Part shown: positions 25,891 through 34,617 of the stretch, piece by piece
How the letters are laid out: every line of letters begins with the position of its first letter
Position numbering within the stretch: position 1 is the first letter of the stretch
Program-made: the position numbers and the translations under genes
The notes under the pieces: model-generated
Seen by the model: only the letters and a program-made list of their open reading frames with translations
Database searches by the model: none
What the model was told of the DNA's origin: nothing
Assembly (NCBI RefSeq): GCF_000565075.1
Contig: NZ_JDFG01000007.1
Span: 1-50,474 of the forward strand
Length of the DNA stretch: 50,474 nucleotides
DNA from: Atopobium sp. BS2
GTDB lineage: Bacteria > Actinomycetota > Coriobacteriia > Coriobacteriales > Atopobiaceae
Direction: 5' to 3'

Positions 25891-26706
25891 CTAATTCCTT
25901 CCAACTTGTGGTGAGTTTAGCCTTCTTGCCAAAACAAGCACCACAATTCCAAATACAACTAAAGGCAGACTGAGCAACTGTCCCATGGTAATAAAACTGC
26001 CAAAGAGATAGCCAAGCTGCTCGTCAGGAACACGGACAAATTCCACGACAAACCTAAAAATGCCATACAGCATCAAAAACGTTCCAATGAACGTTCCTTG
26101 TGGACGAGGAGGGTACTTCCTAGAAAGGATGTACAAAATAGCAAACATCACAAGGCCCTCGAGAAGTGCTTCGTAGAGCTGAGAAGGATGACGGTAAACC
26201 GCTCCTCCTGTCTCAAACATAACTCCCCAAGGCAGATCAGTTGGCTTTCCCCAAAGCTCACCGTTAATGAAGTTTGCGCAACGTCCAAAGAAAAGACCAA
26301 GTGGCGCACCAATAACTCCCAGGTCACAGATGGTAGGGATAGAAAGACCCGATGCCTTACAGACAATAGAGCCGCCAATAATAGCTCCTACGAGGCCTCC
26401 ATGAAAGCTCATACCGCCTTGGCTTAGGGCAAATGCGTCAAGTGGATGAGCTACGTAATAACCCGCACCGTAGAAAATTACGTAGAACAGACGGGCGCCT
26501 ACAATAACGCCAAACGAGATGCCTACCATCAAATTAAGCACGTCATCAAGGGTAACGTTAAGCTTCCAGCGCTGAGCAGTTCTGTACATAACTACGCCAG
26601 CAAGCACAAAGCCCACGAGATATGCCAGACCATACCACCTGATAGACAGCGGACCCAGTGAAAGCGCTACTGGGTTTAATGAATGATAAAAAGCATCAAG
26701 CCACAC
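25891..26706 (-). CDS. lgt: Prolipoprotein diacylglyceryl transferase
   Basis: A 271 aa polytopic membrane enzyme that transfers diacylglycerol from phosphatidylglycerol to the lipobox cysteine of prolipoproteins. The family signature is clear: SIRWYGLAYLVGFVLAG, GARLFYVIFY, the GGMSFHGGLVGAIIGG loop with the catalytic His, and GRCANFINGELWGKPTDLPWGV. About seven membrane helices, normal length. Start is a GTG with AGGA six bases upstream. It heads the operon with the DUF4430 and ECF genes and serves lipoproteins such as the binding protein at 15579. Confidence 0.96.
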   Translation of the reverse strand: MWLDAFYHSLNPVALSLGPLSIRWYGLAYLVGFVLAGVVMYRTAQRWKLNVTLDDVLNLMVGISFGVIVGARLFYVIFYGAGYYVAHPLDAFALSQGGMSFHGGLVGAIIGGSIVCKASGLSIPTICDLGVIGAPLGLFFGRCANFINGELWGKPTDLPWGVMFETGGAVYRHPSQLYEALLEGLVMFAILYILSRKYPPRPQGTFIGTFLMLYGIFRFVVEFVRVPDEQLGYLFGSFITMGQLLSLPLVVFGIVVLVLARRLNSPQVGRN

Positions 26707-26727
26707 AATACGTCCTACTTACTAAAA

Positions 26728-27285
26728 CTACTTTGAAAGAACATGCGAAGGAGTTGCACCACGCTGACCCTGATAATGGCTACCAAGATCTTCGCAGCCA
26801 TAAGGACGCTCAACAGGAGAACTCATGCGCTCAAAGGAAAGCTGACCAATCCTCATGCCAGGGTGCAAAATGATTGGAAGGTTAGCAACGTTAGAAAGCT
26901 CCAGTGTAAGCTCTCCGTCCCAACCTGGATCAACATAGCCTGCAGTTGAGTGAATCATAAGGCCCAGGCGTCCCAAGGTGGACTTACCTTCAAGCTTACC
27001 GAGGATATCGTCAGGAATAGCAATGCGCTCAAGCGTAGTACCAAGCGCAAACTGACCAGGATGAAGGACAAAAACCTCTCCCTCAGGAACATCAATTGAC
27101 TCAGTAAGACCCTCTTGGGCTACAAGTGGATCAATTGAGGTATGCGTAGAATTGCGGAAGATTCTAAAATTTGAGCCAAGACACACGTCAACCGATGCAG
27201 GCTGCACGTTTTTCTCGCATAAAGGCTCAATAACGATACGACCAGCTGCAATCTCTGCTTTAATGTCGCGATCAGAAAGAACCAC
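26728..27285 (-). CDS. dcd: dCTP deaminase (bifunctional dUMP-forming type likely)
   Basis: About 185 aa. Converts dCTP toward dUMP for dTTP synthesis. The sequence follows the trimeric dCTP deaminase/dUTPase fold: VLSDRDIKAEIAAGRI, GKSTLGRLGLMIHSTAGYVD, LTLELSNVANLPIILHPGMR and YQGQRGATPS. It reads closer to the actinobacterial bifunctional Dcd-Dut, which releases dUMP directly, than to the E. coli enzyme; this is judged by eye only. The GTG at 27285 was chosen because AAGGTGG lies 5 bases before it; the upstream TTG (27312) lacks this. It lies 21 bases upstream of lgt. Confidence 0.92.
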   Translation of the reverse strand: MVLSDRDIKAEIAAGRIVIEPLCEKNVQPASVDVCLGSNFRIFRNSTHTSIDPLVAQEGLTESIDVPEGEVFVLHPGQFALGTTLERIAIPDDILGKLEGKSTLGRLGLMIHSTAGYVDPGWDGELTLELSNVANLPIILHPGMRIGQLSFERMSSPVERPYGCEDLGSHYQGQRGATPSHVLSK

Positions 27286-27340
27286 AACGTCCACCTTTCT
27301 TACGTCATACAAATATATGGTCAGAAAACCTAGTTATCCG

Positions 27341-27388
27341 TTTATATAAAATATCACGCCCTACACAATAATGTGCGGGACGTGATAT
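27341..27388 (-). terminator. Terminator after the NifU-like gene
   Basis: ATATCACG (27351-27358) pairs with CGTGATAT (27381-27388), extended inward by CCC/GGG and CACA/TGTG with small bulges. On the minus strand a T-rich stretch follows. It separates the NifU-like gene from dcd. Weaker dyads lie at 27438-27458 and 27480-27508. Confidence 0.7.
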
Positions 27389-27516
27389 ATAAAATTTGTA
27401 AATATGCAGGTCAGTCATGGTTCACCACAACTTCTCTGCATAAAAAACACGTTTATGCGTATGAAACTAACAACCGATAAGCGCCAAACGTTCACTTTTT
27501 GGTGCTGAGCGGCAAC

Positions 27517-27753
27517 TTACAGCATTGCAGGTTGAACGCGCTTAACGCCAGGAACATGCTCAATCAGGATGCGCTCAATACCCTCAGACATATCGTATGC
27601 AGACATAGGGCAACCAGCACAAGAGCCGACCATCTCAAGGGTAACGGTACCGTCATCGCTTACATCGATAAGCTCAACGTCGCCACCGTCAGTCTGAAGG
27701 CTCTGGCGAATAACATCAAGGGTTGCATTCAAAAGGTCACGATTAATGGCCAT
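27517..27753 (-). CDS. NifU-like C-terminal domain protein (Fe-S scaffold/carrier)
   Basis: A 78 aa stand-alone NifU C-terminal domain. It has LLNATLDVIRQSLQTDGGDVELIDVSDDGTVTLEMVGSCAGCPMS-type sequence, with the two-cysteine motif CAGC that binds a bridging [4Fe-4S] cluster between two copies. Such proteins store or deliver clusters to client enzymes. Iron-sulfur clients nearby include the TudS domain (8972) and the U32 protein directly upstream. It stands as a single gene between the U32 gene and its terminator. Confidence 0.92.
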   Translation of the reverse strand: MAINRDLLNATLDVIRQSLQTDGGDVELIDVSDDGTVTLEMVGSCAGCPMSAYDMSEGIERILIEHVPGVKRVQPAML

Positions 27754-27844
27754 GTTTGCTCCTACTCAAATCTACTCAAAGCGCGGCCGCGCTCATAACT
27801 TACAACAAGGGTATCCTACCCAAAATTCCAAACTTATTTCTGCC

Positions 27845-30475
27845 CTATCCAATTGGCGAGAAAAGATGTCCAACTGAAGCATCTTTGAGACGTGCAGGCA
27901 ATGATGCACCCGACGCTGTTGCCGCAATCGCAGCAGCTACGCGAGAGGTAGCCTCCCGTGTCTGCTCCGTACTCAGAAGCGTTGCGTCAACCATAAAGCG
28001 CTTTACGCCGGCAGAAAGCATCTCAGCCATCTCTGGCACGCCGTCAAAGAGCTTAGGGCTCCAAATCTTAGAGCGACCGTGCCTATCGGTCCTAACTGGC
28101 ATGTAATCGTTATCGATGCCCCTAAGCGTATGCTCCTCAAGGCGCAGCTTACAGGCATCACAATCGTGGATACACTTGCCCGTAGACATCAAAATACAAT
28201 GCTCAGTGGTCATGGTGCGAATACGGCCACTGACCATATAACCCACAGGAATCGAGGCGTTTCTCGCCATATGGCAGATCTCTTGGAGGGTAAGCTCGGA
28301 GTTGAGCCAGACACCTTCTGCGCCCATGTCGGCAAGCGCCTGCAAAGCGTAATCGTTGTGGACTGGAATGCACTCGCGTACCTCAGGGATGGCTCCGCGC
28401 TCAACGGCCAGCGCCAGCTCGGAGATGTTGCCCACGGCAATCGGCCTACCTGCAGCAACGTAGGGATCCAGGCGCTTATGGTCAATCTCGCGACACACCT
28501 CGTCAAGCCATGGTGTTACCTTGGCGAGAAGATCCTCTGGCCACGAAGTCTCTGCGAGCGCATCACCTGTTGCGTACAGACGATCTGCTCCTGCCTTGAA
28601 CGCAACGCGCGCCTGCTCTGGAGTTTCAACCAGAACACATACTTCTGCCTGCGACGCATTTGTTTTTGCAGCAGCCTCATCAAAGGCAAAAAGCTTCTCT
28701 TTGTCCTGGGCTTCTCGCTCCTTTTGATAGGCAAGACGGGAAAGCGGAGCAATCTTCTGCTCGCGGTCCTGGTACTCCTCCAGAAGCGCCGCCTCCAGCT
28801 GCTCACATGCCGCGGCGCGGACCTTGTGGACAGCACTAAAGCTCATGCCGCACATATCGTCCATCTGGACATCAAAGCTTACGGCCTCAAACGGCGAGGT
28901 TCCCATGCGGCCAACGTGCTCAATAAGCTCGTCAGAGGTTACCGCTTTGGTGCGTGCCTCCTCCACCACAAAGCCCTCGGCAGACGCGCTTACCACACCG
29001 TCTGCGGTAGTAAGGGCCACAGTAAAGGGCTGGCCAATGCGGGCAATAATAGCCACGTCAACGGCTCGTTTACGAGGATATTCTAGTGAAGAAATCTGCT
29101 CAGCTGCTACACGCGCCGCTTCAGAGCGAATAATACGTACCGTAGATCCGGTCTGCATAACGCGAGAAGTGCGCACGGTAACTGTCTGACCAGGCTCAAC
29201 ATCAATAGGACAAAGAGCGGTCAGGAACTTGTCAGGCGCATCGAGCGGCCTAATTTCAAGCAAGTCATTCTTGCCAATAGGCGCGTGTGCAATAAGATCA
29301 ACATCTGCCTGCTTGTAGCGGCGCAGCTTAACACGGCCACCATTCAGACCACTCTTGCGCTCAAGAGCATCCTCAAGCGGGCGTCCGCCGGTGACCTCAC
29401 CAACAATCTCACCACGGTTATTGGAGCGCTCGTAGCTCATCATCTCATTGCCAGCGGTACCATGCAGGTAAGCGTTAGTCAAGCCACGGTTAAACGAGCG
29501 TTTAAGCAAGCGGTGGCGGCGTGCCACATCAGCCTGATTGTCCACGCCCTTCTCGGCAGCATCAATTGCCTGACGATAAGAAGACACCACCGAATACACG
29601 TACTCAGGTGCCTTCATGCGGCCTTCAATCTTAAGCGAGCCAACGCCCGCCTCAATCATGTCAGGCACGTCATCAATAGTGCAGTAATCCTTTGGGCAGA
29701 GCAGCCTATCAATGCCACCCATCGAAACAACTTCATGCTTAGAATTGAGCAGCTCATACGGCAGGCGGCACGGCTGAGCACAGGCTCCACGGTTAGCAGA
29801 GCGGTCTCCTCGCATAGACGACATGTGGCAGATGCCCGAATAGCAGAAGCACAAAGCGCCGTGACCAAAACACTCCAGCTCAACGCCGAGCTTGGAAATA
29901 GTAGAAATCTCTTCTTTCGTAAGCTCTCTGGACAGCGTAACGCGACCCACACCAAGCTTTTTGCAGGCAGCAACACCACGTGCATCGTGGATGTTTGCCT
30001 GTGTTGATACGTGGCATTCAATCTCTGGCCAGGTCTTTCTTACCTGAGCCATAAGACCCCAGTCTTGGATGATAAAGGCGTCTGCACCAAGAGTCCACGC
30101 GCGACGAATCAGGCGCAGCACCCGCTGCATCTCGTCCCACTTAACAACAACGTTAACGGTGACGTACACGCGAGCACCAGCTAGATGAGCCTGTCTGCAC
30201 GCACGCGCAAACGACTCGTCATCAAAGTTGTCCGCACCACGGCGAGCATTGAAGTTGTTGCCCAAGCCGCAGTAAATAGCGTCAGCACCACCAGCAAGAG
30301 CTGCGGTAAATGGTGCTGGACCTCCCGCTGGGGCGAGAAGTTCCATCTGTGTTGCGCGAGGGAGTGGCTGAGTTGAGAGCTCCTTGTCAGAAGCTTCCTC
30401 TGTCCACTCTGCCTCGTTCATGCGATTTAGCTCGTGAGCTGTGGATTCTCGCTCACGACGATTACGTTCGTTCAT
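27845..30475 (-). CDS. U32 peptidase-family protein (TrhP/RlhA-like RNA hydroxylation type)
   Basis: An 876 aa protein. After a charged leader of about 40 residues comes the U32 TIM-barrel: MELLAPAGGPAPFTAALAGGADAIYCGL, GADAFIIQDWGLM, and the family signature LECFGHGALCFCYSGICHMSS with the following GACAQPCRLPY cysteines. A C-terminal collagenase-like/DUF3656 part follows. A second cysteine cluster (EHCILMSTGKCIHDCDACK) near the end may bind a further metal or cluster. Despite the name, characterised relatives (TrhP, RlhA) hydroxylate tRNA or 23S rRNA with prephenate-linked chemistry; which applies here is unknown. rfbC lies 26 bases upstream on the same strand. Confidence 0.88.
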   Translation of the reverse strand: MNERNRRERESTAHELNRMNEAEWTEEASDKELSTQPLPRATQMELLAPAGGPAPFTAALAGGADAIYCGLGNNFNARRGADNFDDESFARACRQAHLAGARVYVTVNVVVKWDEMQRVLRLIRRAWTLGADAFIIQDWGLMAQVRKTWPEIECHVSTQANIHDARGVAACKKLGVGRVTLSRELTKEEISTISKLGVELECFGHGALCFCYSGICHMSSMRGDRSANRGACAQPCRLPYELLNSKHEVVSMGGIDRLLCPKDYCTIDDVPDMIEAGVGSLKIEGRMKAPEYVYSVVSSYRQAIDAAEKGVDNQADVARRHRLLKRSFNRGLTNAYLHGTAGNEMMSYERSNNRGEIVGEVTGGRPLEDALERKSGLNGGRVKLRRYKQADVDLIAHAPIGKNDLLEIRPLDAPDKFLTALCPIDVEPGQTVTVRTSRVMQTGSTVRIIRSEAARVAAEQISSLEYPRKRAVDVAIIARIGQPFTVALTTADGVVSASAEGFVVEEARTKAVTSDELIEHVGRMGTSPFEAVSFDVQMDDMCGMSFSAVHKVRAAACEQLEAALLEEYQDREQKIAPLSRLAYQKEREAQDKEKLFAFDEAAAKTNASQAEVCVLVETPEQARVAFKAGADRLYATGDALAETSWPEDLLAKVTPWLDEVCREIDHKRLDPYVAAGRPIAVGNISELALAVERGAIPEVRECIPVHNDYALQALADMGAEGVWLNSELTLQEICHMARNASIPVGYMVSGRIRTMTTEHCILMSTGKCIHDCDACKLRLEEHTLRGIDNDYMPVRTDRHGRSKIWSPKLFDGVPEMAEMLSAGVKRFMVDATLLSTEQTREATSRVAAAIAATASGASLPARLKDASVGHLFSPIG

Positions 30476-30501
30476 AGTACCTAACTTGCCTTCAGCGCTT
30501 G

Positions 30502-31107
30502 TTACTTCTTAAGTGAAGAAAGTGCTGGATGAATCTTATCTTTGTCGGAAAGAATAACCTTTACTGGATCTAAGGTCTTCTCGCCAAGAAATGCTGGCCA
30601 CTCAATGCCAAGCTCTGGATCATTCCACATGATGCCACCCTCATCACCTGGGTGATAGATGTCGTCACACTTATAGCAGAACTCCGCAGTCTCAGAGAGG
30701 ACCAAAAAGCCGTGGGCAAAGCCGCGAGGAACAAAGAACTGCCTGCGGTTCTCAGCGGACAGGACAACGCCTTCCCACTGACCCCAAGTTGGACTTCCCT
30801 CTCGCAGGTCAACGGCAACGTCAAAGACAGTGCCAGAGATTACGCGCACAAGCTTTGCCTGTGGATGCTCAATCTGGAAGTGAAGGCCGCGGAGCACGCC
30901 CTGAACGGAATAGGACTGGTTGTCCTGTACAAACGAAGCATCAATGCCGCCGGCAACAAAGTTTTCTTCACGATAGGTCTCCATAAAGCCACCACGCGCA
31001 TCACCGTACAGCTTTACGTCCACAACCTTTACACCTTCAATCGAGGTGTCATAAAACGTAAAATTGCCCGATTGAATAGGGTTTTTAAGCTCTTTTGGAA
31101 ACTCCAT
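30502..31107 (-). CDS. rfbC: dTDP-4-dehydrorhamnose 3,5-epimerase
   Basis: About 201 aa cupin enzyme, third step of dTDP-L-rhamnose synthesis. Key motifs: ARGGFMETYREENF, QDNQSYSVQGVLRGLHFQ with the catalytic His, VRVISGTVFDVAVDLREGSPT, and FFVPRGFAHGFLVLSETAEFCYKCDDIYHP. The other three pathway genes lie together at 41843-44715, more than 10 kb away, so rfbC is expressed separately. I chose the ATG at 31107, which has AAAGG at a normal distance; the ATG at 31116 is only about 3 bases from that site. Confidence 0.95.
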   Translation of the reverse strand: MEFPKELKNPIQSGNFTFYDTSIEGVKVVDVKLYGDARGGFMETYREENFVAGGIDASFVQDNQSYSVQGVLRGLHFQIEHPQAKLVRVISGTVFDVAVDLREGSPTWGQWEGVVLSAENRRQFFVPRGFAHGFLVLSETAEFCYKCDDIYHPGDEGGIMWNDPELGIEWPAFLGEKTLDPVKVILSDKDKIHPALSSLKK

Positions 31108-31223
31108 AGCATGCACCTTTCGATTTCTTTAGGTAATCTACTATATACGAGTCAAGTTTAATTCGGCTTTTGAGCTATGATATTCATGCAGTTAACGTGT
31201 AATTTGCAATTCAAAGGATGCTT

Positions 31224-31904
31224 GTGAGAATTCTTGCAGTCGTTCCCGCTTACAACGAAGAAGCCTGCATTGCTTCAACTATTACAGAGTTGTGCCAGGT
31301 AGCCCCTCAAGTTGATTACATCATAATCAACGACGGCTCCGCTGACCGCACGCTGGATATCTGTAAAGAGCGTGGATTTAACTACCTCAATTTGCCTGTT
31401 AACGGAGGCCTTTCTGCAGGCTTTAGGGCTGGTATGCGCTACGCCAAAGAACATGGTTATGACGCTGTGGTGCAGTTTGACTCCGATGGCCAGCACAGGC
31501 CTGAGTACATTGCTCCTATGGCTCAAGCAATGGTAAACGAGGGAGCAAACATCGTCATTGCTTCTCGCTTTGTCACCAAGGCTCGCGGAAACTCTCCTCG
31601 AGAGATTGGCTCCAAGCTGATTTCTTGGCTTATCAAAACAAGCACTGGTCAGACCATTACTGACCCTACCTCGGGCATGCGTATGTACGATCGTGGTCTT
31701 ATTGAAACGTATGCGCGCTCCTTTGATTTCTCTCCCGAGCCAGACACCATCTCATTGCTGATGCGTCGAGGAGCTAAGGTTGTCGAGATTGAAACTGAAA
31801 TGCGCGAGCGTCAAGGTGGCGAGTCCTACTTGAGCTTCTATAACTCAATTATGTATATGGCTCGCACGTGTCTCTCGCTTTTGCTCTTCCAATGGTTTAG
31901 ATAA
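31224..31904 (+). CDS. Glycosyltransferase family 2 (DPM synthase-like)
   Basis: About 226 aa. A GT-A fold: VVPAYNEEACIASTI, DYIIINDGSADRTLDIC, GLSAGFRAGMRYAKEHGYDAVVQFDSDGQHRP with the DXD-type DSD, and TSGMRMYDRG. This is the dolichyl-phosphate mannose synthase/GtrB type that charges a lipid carrier or adds a sugar at the membrane. The GTG at 31224 was chosen because AAAGGA lies 5 bases before it; the ATG at 31218 overlaps that site. DUF2304 follows 9 bases later, a common pair. Confidence 0.9.
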   Translation: MRILAVVPAYNEEACIASTITELCQVAPQVDYIIINDGSADRTLDICKERGFNYLNLPVNGGLSAGFRAGMRYAKEHGYDAVVQFDSDGQHRPEYIAPMAQAMVNEGANIVIASRFVTKARGNSPREIGSKLISWLIKTSTGQTITDPTSGMRMYDRGLIETYARSFDFSPEPDTISLLMRRGAKVVEIETEMRERQGGESYLSFYNSIMYMARTCLSLLLFQWFR

Positions 31905-31913
31905 GGTGACACC

Positions 31914-32300
31914 ATGACTTTAGTTCTGAGAATTCTGCTGCTTATTGGCGCCCTATTTGCCATGGGCATTGTCATCAATAGCGTCCGCAAATCAAAGATT
32001 CGCATCTCCGACTCTGTCTATTGGGTTGTTTCTGCAGGAATCCTCGTTTTGTTTGCGCTTATCCCTCAGCTTGCCTATTTCTTCTCGGGCCTGTTTGGTT
32101 TTATGAGTCCCGCAAACTTTGTCCTGCTGCTGGTTATTGTGCTGATGCTTATTAGGATTTTCCATCAGTCCTGTGCAATTTCTAAGCTTACTTTTAAGGT
32201 TGAGCAACTTTCAGCTGAGCTTGCTCTGCGTGACAAAGACTCACGTGACGAGAAAAACCTTGATTTTGTAACTGATCTTAACCAGCGAACCCGCGTATAA
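31914..32300 (+). CDS. DUF2304 membrane protein
   Basis: A 128 aa protein with three hydrophobic segments (LRILLLIGALFAMGIVI, VYWVVSAGILVLFALIPQLAYFF, FVLLLVIVLMLIRIFH) and a cytosolic coiled-coil-like end (LTFKVEQLSAELALRDKD). This matches DUF2304, a partner regularly encoded next to DPM-type GT2 enzymes. It probably anchors or assists the neighbour in lipid-linked sugar transfer (inference). AAGGTGA precedes the ATG. Confidence 0.85.
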   Translation: MTLVLRILLLIGALFAMGIVINSVRKSKIRISDSVYWVVSAGILVLFALIPQLAYFFSGLFGFMSPANFVLLLVIVLMLIRIFHQSCAISKLTFKVEQLSAELALRDKDSRDEKNLDFVTDLNQRTRV

Positions 32301-32349
32301 ACGACGCGTCAGCTTTCTGACGGCACGCTAACACTCAAATCATTTATGC

Positions 32350-32383
32350 AAAAAGTCCGCCTATGCAGCGGACTTTTTCTTTT
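32350..32383. terminator. Bidirectional terminator, overlapping the flippase stop
   Basis: AAAAAGTCCGC (32350-32360) pairs with GCGGACTTTTT (32368-32378) around a 7-nt loop, with Ts on both strands. The stop codon of the minus-strand flippase lies in the loop. Confidence 0.9.
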
Positions 32384-33611
32384 GGTCTTTAAATCCCAAA
32401 AAGCAGAAGATTCCAAATACAAGCGCCAGAATTGCCAGAGAGGCGTCATAGAGAATACAAGCTCCCATAATGCCAAAGTTGCCTACAAACCATCCTCCTG
32501 TAAGCGCGGCAAAACCTGCACCTGCAGCATAGCTCACAAACACGGCAACCTGCTTTCGCATAGTTACTACGGCGTAGTACAAAATGACTGTGAGCGCATT
32601 AAGCAAACCGCCAAAAAGTAGCACTAAAAGCTCTAGCTTATACGGCTCAAAATCAAGGCCATATAATAGCCCCAGCACTGGAGCTCCTAGCGGCCAAGCC
32701 AGAGCCATAGAGAGTACTGTTGCCAGAGCAACTACGGCAAAACCCTTAAGAATCAATCCAACAAATTGCTTGTCTTGCTGGTTATTCCAATACTCAGCCA
32801 TCTGTGTTAGTAGCGGCTTAAAGACAAAGTTGCTTAAAAGATTGATAACCATAGCGGGCATAGCAAGAGCGGTAAAGAAGGTAAGAAGTGCTTGATCACT
32901 CAGACCTCCCAGCGCATAACGTGGAGCGCCCACAACGTATGTCAGCAAAAATGAACCGGCAAACAAAGGAGCGGTGGTAATCAGCAGCTTTGTAATTTGT
33001 TTAAAGTCAAAAGTAGGTTTAAGTGTTGCCATCTGCTTAGTGGGAGGAATGACAAGCACAACCATAACCACCAACGAAGCAACAAAAGAAACAGCTGCGC
33101 CAATAAGCAAATTCTTTGTAAGAAGTACACCCACCGCAAAACCAACAACGGTTGCAAGTACACGATAAAAGAATGCCCTACCAGCAACATCTAAGCGACC
33201 ATGCTGCTGGAACATACCATGGAAAACATCTTCTACAACATCAAATAAGCGCAGCGATGCGATGAGGGCGTACAACACTCCCTCGTAGCTCAATCCCTGA
33301 GACTGCAGGGTAAAAATAATAATTCCAGCAACCATCAAAACAGTTGTGATAATTCGTGCAGCAAGATACACACCAAACGAGAATACTTCTTCTGTATCGG
33401 TAACCTGATACGTTCTAATCTCAAAATGACCAATAACCATCAGCTGCTGTGCAACAGCATAAGCAAGCGAGAAAACACCACCAGCAGCAGCTCCCATGGT
33501 ACGTGTGACCACCATCAGCATAAGCACGGTTGAAGCCGCGTTCATCAAGGAGCCAAGCGTATTCCAAAAGTAGTTTTTTTTCAGCTGTTCAGCAGAAGTA
33601 TCAATAGTCAT
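32361..33611 (-). CDS. Flippase-like polytopic membrane protein (Wzx/MOP type)
   Basis: A 416 aa protein with 12 or so hydrophobic segments. The start (KKNYFWNTLGSLMNAASTVLMLMVVTRTMG) and FSLAYAVAQQLMVIGHFEIRTYQVTD are typical of lipid-linked oligosaccharide flippases, which move undecaprenyl-linked repeat units across the membrane. It is shorter and lacks the long N-terminal tail of the relative at 6854. It follows the first licD by 2 bases, so it probably moves the polymer unit that LicD decorates. Confidence 0.85.
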   Translation of the reverse strand: MTIDTSAEQLKKNYFWNTLGSLMNAASTVLMLMVVTRTMGAAAGGVFSLAYAVAQQLMVIGHFEIRTYQVTDTEEVFSFGVYLAARIITTVLMVAGIIIFTLQSQGLSYEGVLYALIASLRLFDVVEDVFHGMFQQHGRLDVAGRAFFYRVLATVVGFAVGVLLTKNLLIGAAVSFVASLVVMVVLVIPPTKQMATLKPTFDFKQITKLLITTAPLFAGSFLLTYVVGAPRYALGGLSDQALLTFFTALAMPAMVINLLSNFVFKPLLTQMAEYWNNQQDKQFVGLILKGFAVVALATVLSMALAWPLGAPVLGLLYGLDFEPYKLELLVLLFGGLLNALTVILYYAVVTMRKQVAVFVSYAAGAGFAALTGGWFVGNFGIMGACILYDASLAILALVFGIFCFLGFKDQKKKSAA

Positions 33612-33613
33612 AA

Positions 33614-34537
33614 TTAGTTTTTCTGGCCAAAGTCTTCAAATGCCTGACGACTTCCTTTGGTAACGTCTATGTCTTTCCACTTACCAAAATCGAGTTGACT
33701 AGGATAATGATTTTTACGTTCAGACATTGAAGGAAGCTCCATATAAGCACCATATGCATTCGTTAACAATTTATCATAGGCATTAGGCAGTATTGTTGTT
33801 ATATCTTCAAAGGGCACACGAATCATTGGATATAAATCTTTAAGGTCCATTTCCCAATTTTCTGGATCAGATTCAACAAAACAGGTACGTCTATCTGTAT
33901 CTTCTTTTTCTGCAGTCCTTGCAGCTTTTTCCCATTTTGACAAGATAAACTTAGAAGAAATACGAAAAATTCGTAAAATATAATGAATGACATAACATAC
34001 AAAAGAAGCTATTTTTCTTTTCCATCCATGCAAAGGTATATGCGGTGTTGGAGTTACTAGAAGAAAATTAAGACGTCCCCAGAACCACGTACGACGCAAT
34101 ACTGATTTGAATATTTTTGGACTTGTGGGAATTTTATCAAACGGAAAAATCCCAATTGAAATTGAATATTTAAATGGACAATCCGAGAAATCATCTGGAA
34201 CACAAACAGTATTTCTAAGAGATAAATTAGAATTCATCGCAGGAAAGAAATTATCCGTTCTACCATTTTGAATGCAAAAATCTGGTCGTAAAAGTCTTGG
34301 ACCATCTTTCAATAAAACTTCATAATCCTCTCGAAGCATTGAAATATCAATATCATCATCCCAAGGAATGAAACCTTGATGCCTCACGGCACCAATTGCT
34401 GTTCCGCTATACGCCTGATATGAAATACCTAGCTCAGTACACACTCTATCAAGCTCATCCATCAAAAGTGTAGAAAGAAGTTGAACTTTTCTCAATTCAT
34501 CATGATTCTTGTATTCTTTATAATCATCAACGCTCAA
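33614..34537 (-). CDS. licD: LicD family phosphotransferase (first copy)
   Basis: About 307 aa. LicD proteins transfer a phospho-alcohol (classically phosphocholine from CDP-choline) to a glycan. Core motifs are intact: TELGISYQAYSGTAIGAVRHQGFIPWDDDIDISM with the DDDID metal/nucleotide site (about 60), and the C-terminal ERKNHYPSQLDFGKWK signature. It shares both motifs with the second LicD (40998), so they are paralogues, but the middle regions differ much. The start is uncertain: a TTG at 34537 has GGAG 6 bases upstream and 34549 is another TTG. Base composition is more AT-rich than its neighbours, suggesting a different history. Divergent from the GT2 gene at 34618. Confidence 0.9.
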   Translation of the reverse strand: MSVDDYKEYKNHDELRKVQLLSTLLMDELDRVCTELGISYQAYSGTAIGAVRHQGFIPWDDDIDISMLREDYEVLLKDGPRLLRPDFCIQNGRTDNFFPAMNSNLSLRNTVCVPDDFSDCPFKYSISIGIFPFDKIPTSPKIFKSVLRRTWFWGRLNFLLVTPTPHIPLHGWKRKIASFVCYVIHYILRIFRISSKFILSKWEKAARTAEKEDTDRRTCFVESDPENWEMDLKDLYPMIRVPFEDITTILPNAYDKLLTNAYGAYMELPSMSERKNHYPSQLDFGKWKDIDVTKGSRQAFEDFGQKN

Positions 34538-34617
34538 TTTAATCTCCAAACATTAATTTTAATATGTAGAATCGAACCTCATCTGTATCTATAATACTAA
34601 ACATTGGAGCTAATCGA

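Noticed and set aside
26707-27516. Cobalamin riboswitch for the lgt/DUF4430/ECF operon
   Set aside because: No gap is large enough before lgt, and the dcd upstream gap (27286-27516) holds simple dyads and a terminator only.
28079-29086. Long plus-strand open frame (335 codons) opposite the U32 gene
   Set aside because: Antisense to a clearly real gene, no ribosome site or motif; an effect of codon use on the other strand. Other antisense frames at 23271-23858, 29285-30007, 5372-5968 and 1707-2378 were dropped for the same reason.
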